From Victivallis lenta (GTDB taxonomy: Bacteria; Verrucomicrobiota; Lentisphaeria; Victivallales; Victivallaceae): a DNA stretch of 64,000 bases. Below are positions 16,039 through 24,810 of this stretch, one piece after another. The stretch is taken from NCBI RefSeq assembly GCF_009695545.1, contig NZ_VUNS01000002.1:248001-312000 (forward strand), written 5' to 3'. The translations under genes were made by a program, and so were the position numbers. The notes beneath the pieces were generated by a model. It searched no databases. It saw nothing but the letters and a program-made list of their open reading frames with translations, and was not told where the DNA came from. The first letter of the stretch is position 1, and each line of letters opens with the position of its first letter.

Positions 16039-17453
16039 CGTTTGCGCCCCCTTAAAAAAGCATCCAGCTTGAACAACCGTTCCCTGGCGGCATAATATTC
16101 CGGCGACTCCTCATCGGCCAGTTCCATGATCTGCAGGAATACCAGCCGCATGCCGTCGAAATCCTCCAACTGGCCGAGCCGGACGCGCTCCATCTCAAGA
16201 TTGTCGAGCTTGCGCGCCCGCAGCGACTCCGCTTCCTCCAGCCGCTTGCGCGCCCGGTTCCACAGCGAGGGCCGCGGCGAAAACTGCTCGAGCGCCCCGA
16301 CCACCACGCGGTAGCGGCGGACCGCGTCGCGCAGATAGCTGTTCTTGGCTTCGCGGTTCGCGTAAAAATCCTCGGCGCGCGTGAAATTCGATTCGGCCAG
16401 CCGCATAAGCTCTTCGGGCGAAAGCGAGATGGTCTGAATCCCGTAGGTCTCGGCCAGGTCGCTCACCAGCGTTTCCACCAGCCCGAAGCTGGTCGGCGTG
16501 TAACCGCCGGTGTAGGAGAGCTCCTTGACCCGGGTGCCGTCCGCAATCATGACCCGGCGCTTCCGGGTCGCGTCCTCCCCCGGGGAGGAGACCGGCGGAA
16601 TTTCGTTCCAGATGCCGGAGGCGCCGACCCGGTCCCGCAGCAGCTCCACCGCTTCGTTCGAAATCTTTTCCGTCCGGCTCACGTGCCGGCGCGACTTGAC
16701 GTCGTCGACCGTAAAAGCGAGCCGGTCGTTCTCCAGCAACAGGGAAAAGCGGAAAACATTGTCCCGCGACACCACGCTCCGTTCAAAAAACAGCGAGAAG
16801 GGTCCGGCCGCAGCGGCAGCCTTCTCCGGCTTCCTGCCGGGCTGCCCGGGTTTCATCAGCAGCATGGCGGCGCTGATGCCGATCACAGCGATGCAGACGA
16901 CCAACACATAGAAGAAATGACTGGAGAAACGGCGCTTCCGTCCGGAAGGCGGCGCCGTCTCCGGTTCCTTCGCCGCCTTTTTCCGGCCGTTCGGGTCGAA
17001 AAGCGTTCCGGCTCCGGCCGTGAACAGCGCGGTCAGGTCCTCGACCTTCGCTTCACTCTTCGGCGCAGCCGGCGGCTCCTCCGGCAGTCTGGAGGTCGCC
17101 CGGGCGGACGGCCCGGGCTGCTCCGCGTCGAGCAGATTGAAAACCAGCGGCGGCGCCGTCTCGCCGAGGCCGCTCACCTGGATTTTCTGATCGCCGAACT
17201 CGACGGAATCCCCTTCGACAAGCTCCTTTTCGCCGGCGATCTTCACGCCGTTCACCTTTATGCCGTTCGTGCTGCCGAGATCGCGGACCAACCAGGAGCC
17301 GGATGCGGCGCGCTGAATCACGCCGTGGTAACGGGAGACGCCGGCAGCGGGAACCCGCAGCACATTGTCCTCCTCCCGGCCGACCGTGATCTCCGGCAGC
17401 GCAAATTCAATCTCCTCGCCGCACCTCGGGCCGTTGTCAAAACTGATTTTCAT
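16035..17453 (-). CDS. FHA-domain protein with single membrane segment
   Basis: This 472-residue protein has an N-terminal FHA domain (VGREEDNVLRVPAAGVSRYH and LGSTNGIKVNGVKI, residues 20-75) for phosphothreonine recognition. A low-complexity linker leads to a transmembrane helix near residues 176-200 (FFYVLVVCIAVIGISAAMLL). The largely extracytoplasmic C-terminal part ends in helical, TPR-like sequence (SLWNRARKRLEEAESL). The topology puts FHA in the cytoplasm and the rest in the periplasm, so it can link a phosphorylation signal to the secretion apparatus. Four-base overlaps tie it to both neighbours. Confidence 0.85.
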   Translation of the reverse strand: MKISFDNGPRCGEEIEFALPEITVGREEDNVLRVPAAGVSRYHGVIQRAASGSWLVRDLGSTNGIKVNGVKIAGEKELVEGDSVEFGDQKIQVSGLGETAPPLVFNLLDAEQPGPSARATSRLPEEPPAAPKSEAKVEDLTALFTAGAGTLFDPNGRKKAAKEPETAPPSGRKRRFSSHFFYVLVVCIAVIGISAAMLLMKPGQPGRKPEKAAAAAGPFSLFFERSVVSRDNVFRFSLLLENDRLAFTVDDVKSRRHVSRTEKISNEAVELLRDRVGASGIWNEIPPVSSPGEDATRKRRVMIADGTRVKELSYTGGYTPTSFGLVETLVSDLAETYGIQTISLSPEELMRLAESNFTRAEDFYANREAKNSYLRDAVRRYRVVVGALEQFSPRPSLWNRARKRLEEAESLRARKLDNLEMERVRLGQLEDFDGMRLVFLQIMELADEESPEYYAARERLFKLDAFLRGRKR

Positions 17454-17893
17454 TCTTCTCCCCCGCCTGCTTTTCGCGGCACGATGCTTGCGTTACCCGC
17501 ATTAAGAATAGCACTTTTACGTAATTTTTCAATCATTTCCGGCGACAATGTGGAGTTTAAATTCAAATGGTGTCCGACCTCGGTTCCGCTCTCCGCGATC
17601 CTCCCCGCCGGCAGTTCGATGACCGTGACCGCCCGGCGGCACGAAACCGGCAGCCGCCACGGCTTCAGCCCGGCGCAGAGCCCGGCCACCTCCGCATCGG
17701 CGTCGAGAAACACAACATCGATCGGAATCGACATCCACATCGTATGAATGGCGTTGCAGCGCGGAAAGATCATCGCGTCGATCCCCTCCGGCTCGAAACG
17801 GCGGCCGATCATGCCGCGGAGCCGGTCGCGCCAGGCCAGCGCCCACACCGGGCGGCGGGCGACGTAATGCAGCGAATCAAGATTGAAAATCAT
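17450..17893 (-). CDS. DUF192-family protein
   Basis: The 147-residue protein carries the DUF192 core, with MIFPRCNAIHTMWMSIPIDV near residues 41-60 followed by a strand-rich segment ending in VIELPAGRI. Unlike many family members it has no signal peptide. Function is unknown, but DUF192 genes are often found in Tad-type loci, as here between tadC and the FHA gene. About 45 C-terminal residues extend past the domain. It overlaps the FHA gene by 4 bp. Confidence 0.8.
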   Translation of the reverse strand: MIFNLDSLHYVARRPVWALAWRDRLRGMIGRRFEPEGIDAMIFPRCNAIHTMWMSIPIDVVFLDADAEVAGLCAGLKPWRLPVSCRRAVTVIELPAGRIAESGTEVGHHLNLNSTLSPEMIEKLRKSAILNAGNASIVPRKAGGGEE

Positions 17894-17902
17894 AGCGGAA
17901 CC

Positions 17903-18781
17903 CTATCGGAAAAACGCGGCGGCCCGCAGCGCGAGCGGCCCCACCAGCACCAGAAACACAGCCGGGAGAATCAGAAGAATGATCGGAATGATGATTTTGA
18001 CCGATGCCTCGTTCGCGAGCTTCTCGGCGAGCATGAACCGCTTGTTCCGCTGCATGTCGCTCTGAATGTGGAGGATCTGCGCAATCGAAACTCCGAGCTC
18101 TTCCGCCTGGATGATCGCGTTGATCGCGGCGGTCAGGTCGGCCTGCCTGACCCGCAGCGTCAGCGCCCGCAGCGCGTCGGTCCGCTTCCGGCCGAGCTGG
18201 ATCTCCTGGAAGGTCCGCAGCAGCTCTTCGCCGAGCGGATCGACCTTGCGGCGGGCGAGGATGTCGCGCAGCGCCGACAGGAGGTCGCGCCCGGATTCGA
18301 CCGACAGCGTCAGCAGATCGAGAACGTTCGGCAGCGCCTTCATGATCGACAGCTGCCGCTTCCGGATCGTCGAAGAAATCCACACGCCCGGATAGACCGC
18401 GAACAGGAGCGCGAGCGCCAGGCAGATCAGAATCTGCCCCGCAGCCATCCCGAGAACGATCAGCAGCAGCGACACGATCAGGAAAACCAGCCGGAGCGCG
18501 ATGTAATCGACGGGCGTGAACGCATCCCCGAGCCCGGCCATCCAGAGCTTCGGGGCCGCCATGTCGCGCCAGACCGCGAAGGCGTTTCCGGACGCGGCCG
18601 GGCGGGTCACCGAAATGAACGGCAGCAGCAGCCGGACGAACAGCGGCAGCCGCTGCGGCAGATTTTCATGCTTTTCAGCCAGCTCAAGCTCCGAGAGCAC
18701 CCGGCCGAGGTAGAGTACGCCGAATCCGGCCGCCAGGGCAGCCGAAAGCGCGGTCAGAAGCTGGATCAGATTACCGTACAC
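17903..18781 (-). CDS. tadC: Tad/type II secretion F-family inner-membrane protein, TadC-like
   Basis: The 292-residue protein has an N-terminal membrane segment, a mid-protein pair near residues 85-125 and a C-terminal segment (IIIPIILLILPAVFLVLVGP). Between them is the T2SF/GspF cytoplasmic domain, with the typical SVESGRDLLSALRDI and AEELGVSIAQILHIQS patterns. The start is a GTG with GAGGCGG upstream. With TadB it forms the inner-membrane platform on which the CpaF ATPase acts to assemble or extrude pilins. Confidence 0.85.
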   Translation of the reverse strand: MYGNLIQLLTALSAALAAGFGVLYLGRVLSELELAEKHENLPQRLPLFVRLLLPFISVTRPAASGNAFAVWRDMAAPKLWMAGLGDAFTPVDYIALRLVFLIVSLLLIVLGMAAGQILICLALALLFAVYPGVWISSTIRKRQLSIMKALPNVLDLLTLSVESGRDLLSALRDILARRKVDPLGEELLRTFQEIQLGRKRTDALRALTLRVRQADLTAAINAIIQAEELGVSIAQILHIQSDMQRNKRFMLAEKLANEASVKIIIPIILLILPAVFLVLVGPLALRAAAFFR

Positions 18782-18790
18782 GTTTCCGCC

Positions 18791-19675
18791 TCATACTTCA
18801 ATGGTCGTGATTTTGCGGATCCACAGGAATCCGAGCAAGTCGAGGATCACCACGAGAATAACCGCCATGACCCCGGCAAAGCTGTGCAGGAATTCCCCCA
18901 TCAGCTCCGGACTCACGCGCGTCATCATATACAGCAGGAAAAACGGCATGGCCGCAATGATGATCGCCTGCAGCCGGCCGACGGCGGTCAGCGCCCGCAC
19001 CTTGTTCGCAATCTTGACCCGTTCGCGGATCAGCGCCGCCACGCGCTCGAGCGTGCCGGTCAGTTCGCCGCCGGTCTGACGCGCGGTCAGCACGGCGGTG
19101 GCCACGAGCTCGAAGTCGTCCGACCCGAGCCGGCTGTTCATGTTCTCAAGCGCCTGCTCGAGCGGTACGCCGAGACGGATTTCCTGCGTCAGAAGCCGGA
19201 ATTCGACCGATACCGGATGGATATTCTGCCCGGCGACCTCATCGAGCGCCTGGTTGATGCTGAAACCGGCTTTCAATGAACTCGATATGATGCCGAGCGC
19301 CTCTTCGAGCTGGATATTGAATTTCCGGAGCCGCCGCTTCTTCAAATAACGCAGAATGATGCGCGGAACCATGAAGAGCACCGCCCCGACGCCGAACGCG
19401 ACCAGCGCCCCCCACTTCCACGAAAACGACTCCACCTGGGTCGAAAGCAGAATCGCCGTGGCGATGACGCCCGCCGTCGCCAGCCCGAGACTGATGTCGA
19501 GCACCCGGCCCGCCGGCATCTGGATCAGGACGTCGTCCAGTTCGGTCCCGGCCTCTTCGAGAAAACGCTCGCGGTAACGCCCGGCGACGTAGATGCCGAA
19601 CTCGATCAGCACCAGCGTGGCGAAAAACACGCTGCAAAACGCAAACAGACTCGGCCAGAAAGAGTTGTTCAGCAT
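18791..19675 (-). CDS. tadB: Tad/type II secretion F-family inner-membrane protein, TadB-like
   Basis: This 294-residue protein starts at ATG 19675, one base before the end of cpaF, and opens with a membrane segment (FWPSLFAFCSVFFATLVLIE). It contains the T2SF domain (EEALGIISSSLKAGFSINQA, TARQTGGELTGTLERVA) and ends with two hydrophobic helices. It pairs with the following TadC as the inner-membrane assembly platform. A longer in-frame reading upstream would overlap cpaF and lacks a membrane signal. Confidence 0.87.
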   Translation of the reverse strand: MLNNSFWPSLFAFCSVFFATLVLIEFGIYVAGRYRERFLEEAGTELDDVLIQMPAGRVLDISLGLATAGVIATAILLSTQVESFSWKWGALVAFGVGAVLFMVPRIILRYLKKRRLRKFNIQLEEALGIISSSLKAGFSINQALDEVAGQNIHPVSVEFRLLTQEIRLGVPLEQALENMNSRLGSDDFELVATAVLTARQTGGELTGTLERVAALIRERVKIANKVRALTAVGRLQAIIIAAMPFFLLYMMTRVSPELMGEFLHSFAGVMAVILVVILDLLGFLWIRKITTIEV

Positions 19676-19676
19676 T

Positions 19677-21422
19677 TCACGACTCCTCCCGCTTTTTCGG
19701 ATTGAACATGCCGATGTCGCAGGCGATCTTGGCCCGTTCGATCTCGTCGAGGAAGGTAGGCAGCCCTCCGGTCGGTTCGTAAACGCCGACGATCCGATTC
19801 TCTTCATCCCATCCGGTCTGCCGGAAAACGAAGAGGTCCTGCATCGTGATCACGTCGCCCTCCATCTTTGTGATCTCGCTGACGCTGACCAGTTTGCGGC
19901 TCCCGTCGCGCTCCCGGTTGATCTGCACGACGATCTGGATCGCCGAAGCGACCTGTTCGCGGATCGCCCGCAGCGGCAGGTCGAAGCCGGCCATCAGCAC
20001 GAGGGTCTCGAGGCGGGCGAGCGCGTCGCGCGCGCTGTTCGCATGGATCGTGGTCAAGCTCCCGTCGTGGCCGGTATTCATGGCCTGAAGCATATCCAGA
20101 GCCTCGCCGCCGCGGCACTCGCCGACGACGATCCGGTCGGGGCGCATGCGCAGCGCGTTGCGGACCAGGTCGCGGATCGTGACCGCCCCCTTGCCCTCCA
20201 CGTTCGGCGGACGGGATTCAAGCCGGACCAGATGCTCCTGATGGAGCTGGAGTTCGGCCGCGTCCTCAATGGTGACGATGCGTTCGCTGTTCGGCAGAAA
20301 CGAGCTCAGAACGTTCAGCAGCGTCGTCTTGCCGGAGCCGGTGCCGCCTGAAATCAGGATGTTTTTCCGCACCGCCACGCAGATCGCGAGAAAGCGGATG
20401 ATCTCGGGCGAAACCGAGCCGAAACGCACGAGATCCTCGGCCTGCAGCGGCTTGCGCGAGAATTTACGGATCGTGATGGTCGGCCCGACCAGCGACAGCG
20501 GCGGAATGATCGCATTCACGCGGCTGCCGTCCGGCAGCCGGGCGTCCACCATCGGGGAACTCTCGTCGATGCGCCGCCCGAGCGGGGAGACGATGCGCTC
20601 GATCGCCGAAAGCACCTGGCTGCTGCCAGCAAATGCCGTATCGGTCCGGTAAAGGATGCCGTTCTTTTCGACGAACACCTGATCCGGGCCGTTGACCATG
20701 ATTTCGGTGAGGTCGTCGCGCTCGATGAGCGCTTCGAGCGGGCCGAGTCCGACCGCCTCCTGAAACAGCTCCTTTTCAACCAGCGGCAGGTCGATCTCCG
20801 GCGGCAGCGGAATGGTCAGCTGCGAAAGAATCTCCCGGATCATGCTCCGGGCCTGCCGCGCGAGGTCTTCGCCGCTGACGCCGGAGACGGCGAGCTTCTT
20901 CAGGTTCAGCCGCTTCAGGAGCTCGCGGTGCGCCTGCTTCTTGATCTCCTGCACAATCGGGCGCAGCTTCTCAGGAATGCCGGAGACGCGGAGCACCGGA
21001 ATCTCCTGTCTGGCCGGAGTCAGGCCGTCCAGCCGGAGCTTCGGCTCTTCCGGCCGCAACGCCGCCGTACCGGGACGCGCGGCCGGGACCGGCGGAACTG
21101 CGGCGCCCTGCTTCACCGGCTCCGCCTGCGGCCTCACCCGCAGCACGGCCTTGCCGATTCTGATCTTCGTACCGAACGGAATATCATACGGCTGATTCGG
21201 AAACAGCGTGCTGCCGTCCTCCATCCCGGTTCCGTTCCGGCTGCCGAGGTCCATGACGAGAAGCCGGTTGTCGCGCACGATGAGCTGGGCGTGACGGCTC
21301 GATATCTCCGGCCGTTTCAGGCGGATGTGGCACTCCGCGCCGGAACCGACCAGGTAAGCGCCGGGCGGAAGCTGGGCCGCGGCGGCGGGTACGCCGGGCT
21401 GCAGGATCTCGAGTTCAAGCAT
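19677..21422 (-). CDS. cpaF: CpaF/TadA-type secretion ATPase with N-terminal FHA domain
   Basis: The 581-residue protein fuses two modules. Residues 1-95 are an FHA domain ([34 protein letters not shown]). Residues from about 190 on are the CpaF hexameric ATPase, with Walker [14 protein letters not shown] near 357-369, the acidic [11 protein letters not shown] box, and the Walker B/His boxes [12 protein letters not shown] and [16 protein letters not shown]. It powers pilin assembly or disassembly from the cytoplasm. The FHA fusion is not present in classical Caulobacter CpaF and implies control by threonine phosphorylation. Confidence 0.92.
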   Translation of the reverse strand: MLELEILQPGVPAAAAQLPPGAYLVGSGAECHIRLKRPEISSRHAQLIVRDNRLLVMDLGSRNGTGMEDGSTLFPNQPYDIPFGTKIRIGKAVLRVRPQAEPVKQGAAVPPVPAARPGTAALRPEEPKLRLDGLTPARQEIPVLRVSGIPEKLRPIVQEIKKQAHRELLKRLNLKKLAVSGVSGEDLARQARSMIREILSQLTIPLPPEIDLPLVEKELFQEAVGLGPLEALIERDDLTEIMVNGPDQVFVEKNGILYRTDTAFAGSSQVLSAIERIVSPLGRRIDESSPMVDARLPDGSRVNAIIPPLSLVGPTITIRKFSRKPLQAEDLVRFGSVSPEIIRFLAICVAVRKNILISGGTGSGKTTLLNVLSSFLPNSERIVTIEDAAELQLHQEHLVRLESRPPNVEGKGAVTIRDLVRNALRMRPDRIVVGECRGGEALDMLQAMNTGHDGSLTTIHANSARDALARLETLVLMAGFDLPLRAIREQVASAIQIVVQINRERDGSRKLVSVSEITKMEGDVITMQDLFVFRQTGWDEENRIVGVYEPTGGLPTFLDEIERAKIACDIGMFNPKKREES

Positions 21423-21443
21423 CGTTTCGCCTCCTCTTCCCGC

Positions 21444-22235
21444 CTATTTGTACGACCGGCGTTCCTGACGCTTCTGGTTGTACTTCGGAATCTCCTGCTC
21501 GAGCAGCTTGAAGTTCACGCTGCGCGATTCGATGTTGCGCTCGATGCGTTCATCCTCGAAGTTGCGGAGCGACAGCGTCAGTTTCCCTTTCTGGGAGGCG
21601 AACACGATCATTTCGACCTCTTCCGGGTAAAGCAGCAGCGTGACCGTGCCGTAGGTCCGGTTGCCGGTCGGGTCGAGGGAAGCGGCTCCCCAGCGGTTGC
21701 CGACCGCCAAAACCTTCACGTCCTGCAGGATGGTCAGGGTCACCGTGTCGAGCGAGCTGTCGCCGCGCACGTCCGGGAAGCGGAACGTGCCGATCACGTC
21801 GACATTGTCGTTCGGCTGAATCAGGTTGTTGACCGACGAAACCGAGTCGACCGGAATCGAGACCGCGCGGTAATCCTGCCGGATCACGCCGGAGAACCCC
21901 TGCCGCTGCGAAATCGGCTTGAGGTCGGTGCTCTGGAGCGTCTGCCCCGCCCGCATCGACACTTCGAGACGGCGGCCGACGACGCGTGAGGCTTCCGTCC
22001 ACGGAATGTCGCGGCTCATGCCGCCTTCCCCGGGACGGCGCTGGGCCTCATAGCGGGCCAGGTCCTCCTGCCGCAGTTCCTCGCCTTCGGCCTTGTCGCG
22101 GGTCAGCCGGATCAGCATGACGGTCTCCGACGTGCCGCGGATGCTGCGCCGCTCGGCCTCCAGCTGCTGATAGGTGAGGACAAACGCGATGACGCCGAAC
22201 AGCACCGCCCCGAGCAACAACATTTTATGCCGCAT
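21444..22235 (-). CDS. cpaB: Flp pilus assembly protein CpaB (SAF domain)
   Basis: The 263-residue protein has one N-terminal membrane anchor (KMLLLGAVLFGVIAFVLTY) and a periplasmic SAF/CpaB domain. Key motifs are RRLEVSMRAGQTLQSTDL and RAVSIPVDSVSSVNNLIQPN followed by DNVDVIGTF. CpaB is a periplasmic partner of the Tad secretin. It is the first gene of this operon, and no secretin (cpaC), cpaE or Flp pilin gene is in the window. A promoter is likely in the AT-rich 22236-22334 gap (tgtatataag on the minus strand), but the -35 is poor. Confidence 0.88.
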   Translation of the reverse strand: MRHKMLLLGAVLFGVIAFVLTYQQLEAERRSIRGTSETVMLIRLTRDKAEGEELRQEDLARYEAQRRPGEGGMSRDIPWTEASRVVGRRLEVSMRAGQTLQSTDLKPISQRQGFSGVIRQDYRAVSIPVDSVSSVNNLIQPNDNVDVIGTFRFPDVRGDSSLDTVTLTILQDVKVLAVGNRWGAASLDPTGNRTYGTVTLLLYPEEVEMIVFASQKGKLTLSLRNFEDERIERNIESRSVNFKLLEQEIPKYNQKRQERRSYK

Positions 22236-22334
22236 AACCGCTCCCGTATGAGTATGGATCGAATCTTCCGCTTATATACAAGGGAATATATACGCGCGAA
22301 AAGCAAATGTCCAGTCGCGGAGCGAGAGTTTTCA

Positions 22335-23195
22335 TCAGTTTGCCATACCGGCGAACCGGCGGACATCGCCGGCCTCCTCCGGCAGATGGAGGCAGCGGCG
22401 GCACTTCCCGGCCGGCCCCACCACCAGAAACCGTTCTTCGACCGAACATGGAGCGGGCCGATAATCTTCCGGCACCCCCGGCGGCCTGATGCAGGCTGCA
22501 TCGCTGCGGCAGGAGCAGAAAAGCTCCCCCGCGAACCGCAGCGGAACCGGGCATTTGCGGGAGAAGCGCCGCACCTCCTCCCCGAGTCGGACCGCCTCCC
22601 GGCAGGTCAGCAGCAGCTCCGGATGGAACCGCCCTCGCCCTTCGGCCAGAAAGGGGCCGATCTGCACCGTCGCCGCGCCGGAGAGGACGGCGAGCGAAAT
22701 CAACTGCTTCCACTCCCGCAGCGCCGGACGGGTCACCACAATGCCGACGCCGAACGGCACGCCGCGGTTCCGGCAGAGGTCGAAGAGGTCGATCAGGCCG
22801 TCAACGCTCCAGGTCGAGCCGGTCAGCGCGCGGTAGCAGCGGATTCCGGGCAGGCTGAACGCGAAGTCGCCGCGCGTCCCCCGCAGCCGTTCGACCAGTT
22901 CGCGCGTAACGAGGCTTCCGTTCGTATAGAGCGTGAAGTGCGGCCGTTCCGGGTGCGCGGCCAGAAAATCGATCAGTTTCGTCACCCCCTCCTTCAACAG
23001 AAGTTCGCCTCCGGAGAGCGTGAAACGGCGGACGCCGCGCCGGATCAGCAACTCCGCGACTTCGATCCATTCCGGAATCGACAGCTCGCGGCCGTACAGC
23101 GACGGCTCCTCCAGCCACGGCGCGTAGCAGAACAGGCAGGAGTGATTGCAGTTGAACGTAAGTTCGAGGATCGCGGAATCCGGAATGCCGCTCAT
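22335..23195 (-). CDS. Radical SAM protein with SPASM-like Cys-rich C-terminus, next to a small lipoprotein
   Basis: The 286-residue enzyme has the radical SAM cluster motif CNHSCLFC (Cys 16, 20, 23) and GGE-type SAM contact FTLSGGELLL near residue 70. Its Cys-rich C-terminus (FCSCRSDAAC, PCSVEERF, GKCRRCLH) could bind auxiliary Fe-S clusters as in SPASM proteins. The start at ATG 23195 has GGGAAG upstream and lies four bases after the stop of a 69-residue lipoprotein gene. That tight pairing suggests the lipoprotein or a peptide is the substrate. The chemistry cannot be assigned. Confidence 0.82.
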   Translation of the reverse strand: MSGIPDSAILELTFNCNHSCLFCYAPWLEEPSLYGRELSIPEWIEVAELLIRRGVRRFTLSGGELLLKEGVTKLIDFLAAHPERPHFTLYTNGSLVTRELVERLRGTRGDFAFSLPGIRCYRALTGSTWSVDGLIDLFDLCRNRGVPFGVGIVVTRPALREWKQLISLAVLSGAATVQIGPFLAEGRGRFHPELLLTCREAVRLGEEVRRFSRKCPVPLRFAGELFCSCRSDAACIRPPGVPEDYRPAPCSVEERFLVVGPAGKCRRCLHLPEEAGDVRRFAGMAN

Positions 23196-23199
23196 CGCA

Positions 23200-23409
23200 T
23201 CACTTCCCGGTTTCCTCCCCGGCGGCCGGCAGCGGCGCGGGCTTCCCCAATATGGTCGGGACCGCGGCCTCCGGCGCCGGCGCAATATCGCCGGCAAGCG
23301 CCTGCCGTTCCCCGTCGCCGCCGGAACAGCCGCCCGTGCCGAACAAAGCCAGAACCAGCGACAGCGGAACCGAACAGCGCACCAGCAGTTTCAACAGGAA
23401 TTTCCGCAT
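23200..23409 (-). CDS. Small lipoprotein (69 aa), possible radical SAM substrate
   Basis: The peptide has a basic, hydrophobic signal and a lipobox ending GTGGC (Cys 28), leaving a 42-residue mature part (CSGGDGERQALAGDIAPAPE then AAVPTILGKPAPLPAA). It is Ala/Pro/Gly-rich with no further Cys. A strong GGGAGGTG lies just upstream of the ATG, and an upstream TTGCAT-16-TATTGT could be its promoter (23444-23471). It is co-transcribed with the radical SAM gene, whose ribosome-binding site lies at its 3' end. This resembles precursor-plus-maturase organisation, but a plain envelope lipoprotein is also possible. Confidence 0.65.
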   Translation of the reverse strand: MRKFLLKLLVRCSVPLSLVLALFGTGGCSGGDGERQALAGDIAPAPEAAVPTILGKPAPLPAAGEETGK

Positions 23410-23512
23410 AAGCACCTCCCGGAATATTTTGATGACTGACAACACAATATCACCGGAACAGCCGAATGCAACCGGAAAACGTAAAAAGATCGTAAAACGG
23501 TTCTCCGGTCCG

Positions 23513-24175
23513 TTACGCCGGGTCGGCCGTGATGGCCATCAGCGCCGCTTCGACCTTTTCGCGGTAGAGCTCCAGCCCGTCCTCGTCAAGATCGGGCGGA
23601 ATCATGACCATGTCGCCGAGAATCAGCGTGAGGGTAGAGAACGGCTTCGGAATCTGGAACCCGTCCCAGCTCCGGACCGACCAGCAGCGCGAGGCGTTGA
23701 CCGAGATCGGGATGACGCCGGTGCCGGTGACCGACGCAAGGGAGATCGGGCCGGTCTTCATGACATAGCGCGGACCGCGCGGACCGTCCGGCGTAAAACT
23801 CACGTTGTACCCCTCTCTGACCGCCTTGATCCCGGCCCGGTACGCATTCGCCCCCTTCTTCGAGGAGGAGCCGCGCAGACTCTTGAGTCCGAGAATCGAA
23901 ATGAAGTCCGCAATATACTGCCCGTCACGCGAGGCGCTGACCACCGCAACGGTCCGTTTCCGCGCTCCGGCCGGAAACAGCACGGCGAAGAACATGAGCC
24001 GGTTGTGCCAGGTGACCGACACGGCGCCCTTCGCATTTTCGATATAGCCGTTCGGGTCCACCACCCGGATCCGGAAGCAGGTGCGCACATAGAGCTGCAT
24101 CAGCCGGGCCGGCAGCCAGTAGATCCAGGTCGGCAGCTTCTTGACGCTGCGGAATTTCTGCTTGAAATAACCCAT
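23513..24175 (-). CDS. Lysophospholipid acyltransferase-family protein (DUF374)
   Basis: The 220-residue protein shows the DUF374 signature: VSVTWHNRLMFFAVL for the HX4D-type region, ASRDGQYIADFISILG and VSFTPDGPRGPRYVMKTG. An N-terminal hydrophobic stretch anchors it in the inner membrane. Family members are thought to transfer acyl chains to lipid A or phospholipid precursors. The ATG at 24175 overlaps the nth stop by one base (TGATG), which fixes this start. A 17-codon longer reading would lie within nth. Confidence 0.85.
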   Translation of the reverse strand: MGYFKQKFRSVKKLPTWIYWLPARLMQLYVRTCFRIRVVDPNGYIENAKGAVSVTWHNRLMFFAVLFPAGARKRTVAVVSASRDGQYIADFISILGLKSLRGSSSKKGANAYRAGIKAVREGYNVSFTPDGPRGPRYVMKTGPISLASVTGTGVIPISVNASRCWSVRSWDGFQIPKPFSTLTLILGDMVMIPPDLDEDGLELYREKVEAALMAITADPA

Positions 24176-24810
24176 CAGTGTTCCTTGAAATAGCGGCAGC
24201 GGTCGGTCAGCGGGCAGCGGTCGCACTCGGGCCTGTTCCCGGCGTGACAGACGCGGCGGCCGTGCACGATGATCAGATGCGAAAAATTGGTCCAGAGCTC
24301 AGGCGGCGTCCCTGCATTGACTTCGGCCTCGATCTTGACCGGGTCCGGCGTCGAAACATAGCCGATCCGGTTCAGCACCCGGATCACATGCGTGTCGGCC
24401 GGAAACCCAGGAATGCCGAACGCATTGCCGAGCACGACGTTCGCGCTCTTGCGGCCGATGCCGGGCAGCCGGGTCAGTTCGTCCATGGTCCGCGGCACCT
24501 CGCCGCCGAACTCGTCAAGCAGCATTTTCGCGGTCTTCGAAAGGTTTTCGCTCTTGTTGCGGTAGAGTCCGCACGCCTTGATGATCTCCGCGATCTCCGA
24601 AACCTCGAGCGCCGCCATCGCAGCCGGATCGGGCGCGACCCGGAACAACTCCTTCGTAATCTCGTTGACCCGGTCGTCGCGGCACTGCGCCGACAGCATG
24701 ACCGAACAGAGCAGCCGGAACGGCGTCACATGGTCGAGCGGACAGCAGAGATCACCGTACAGCGCATACAGATCGTCATAAAGCTTCTTCCATTGGGCTT
24801 TCGTCGCCAT
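24175..24810 (-). CDS. nth: Endonuclease III
   Basis: This 211-residue DNA glycosylase/AP lyase removes oxidised pyrimidines. It has the helix-hairpin-helix LPGIGRKSANVVLG, the catalytic Lys in that motif, and the catalytic Asp in FPADTHVIRVLNRIG (near residues 118-140). The C-terminal [4Fe-4S] ligands are in CHAGNRPECDRCPLTDRC. Length and motif order are standard. It overlaps hisH (TAATG) at its start and the acyltransferase at its end. Confidence 0.95.
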   Translation of the reverse strand: MATKAQWKKLYDDLYALYGDLCCPLDHVTPFRLLCSVMLSAQCRDDRVNEITKELFRVAPDPAAMAALEVSEIAEIIKACGLYRNKSENLSKTAKMLLDEFGGEVPRTMDELTRLPGIGRKSANVVLGNAFGIPGFPADTHVIRVLNRIGYVSTPDPVKIEAEVNAGTPPELWTNFSHLIIVHGRRVCHAGNRPECDRCPLTDRCRYFKEH

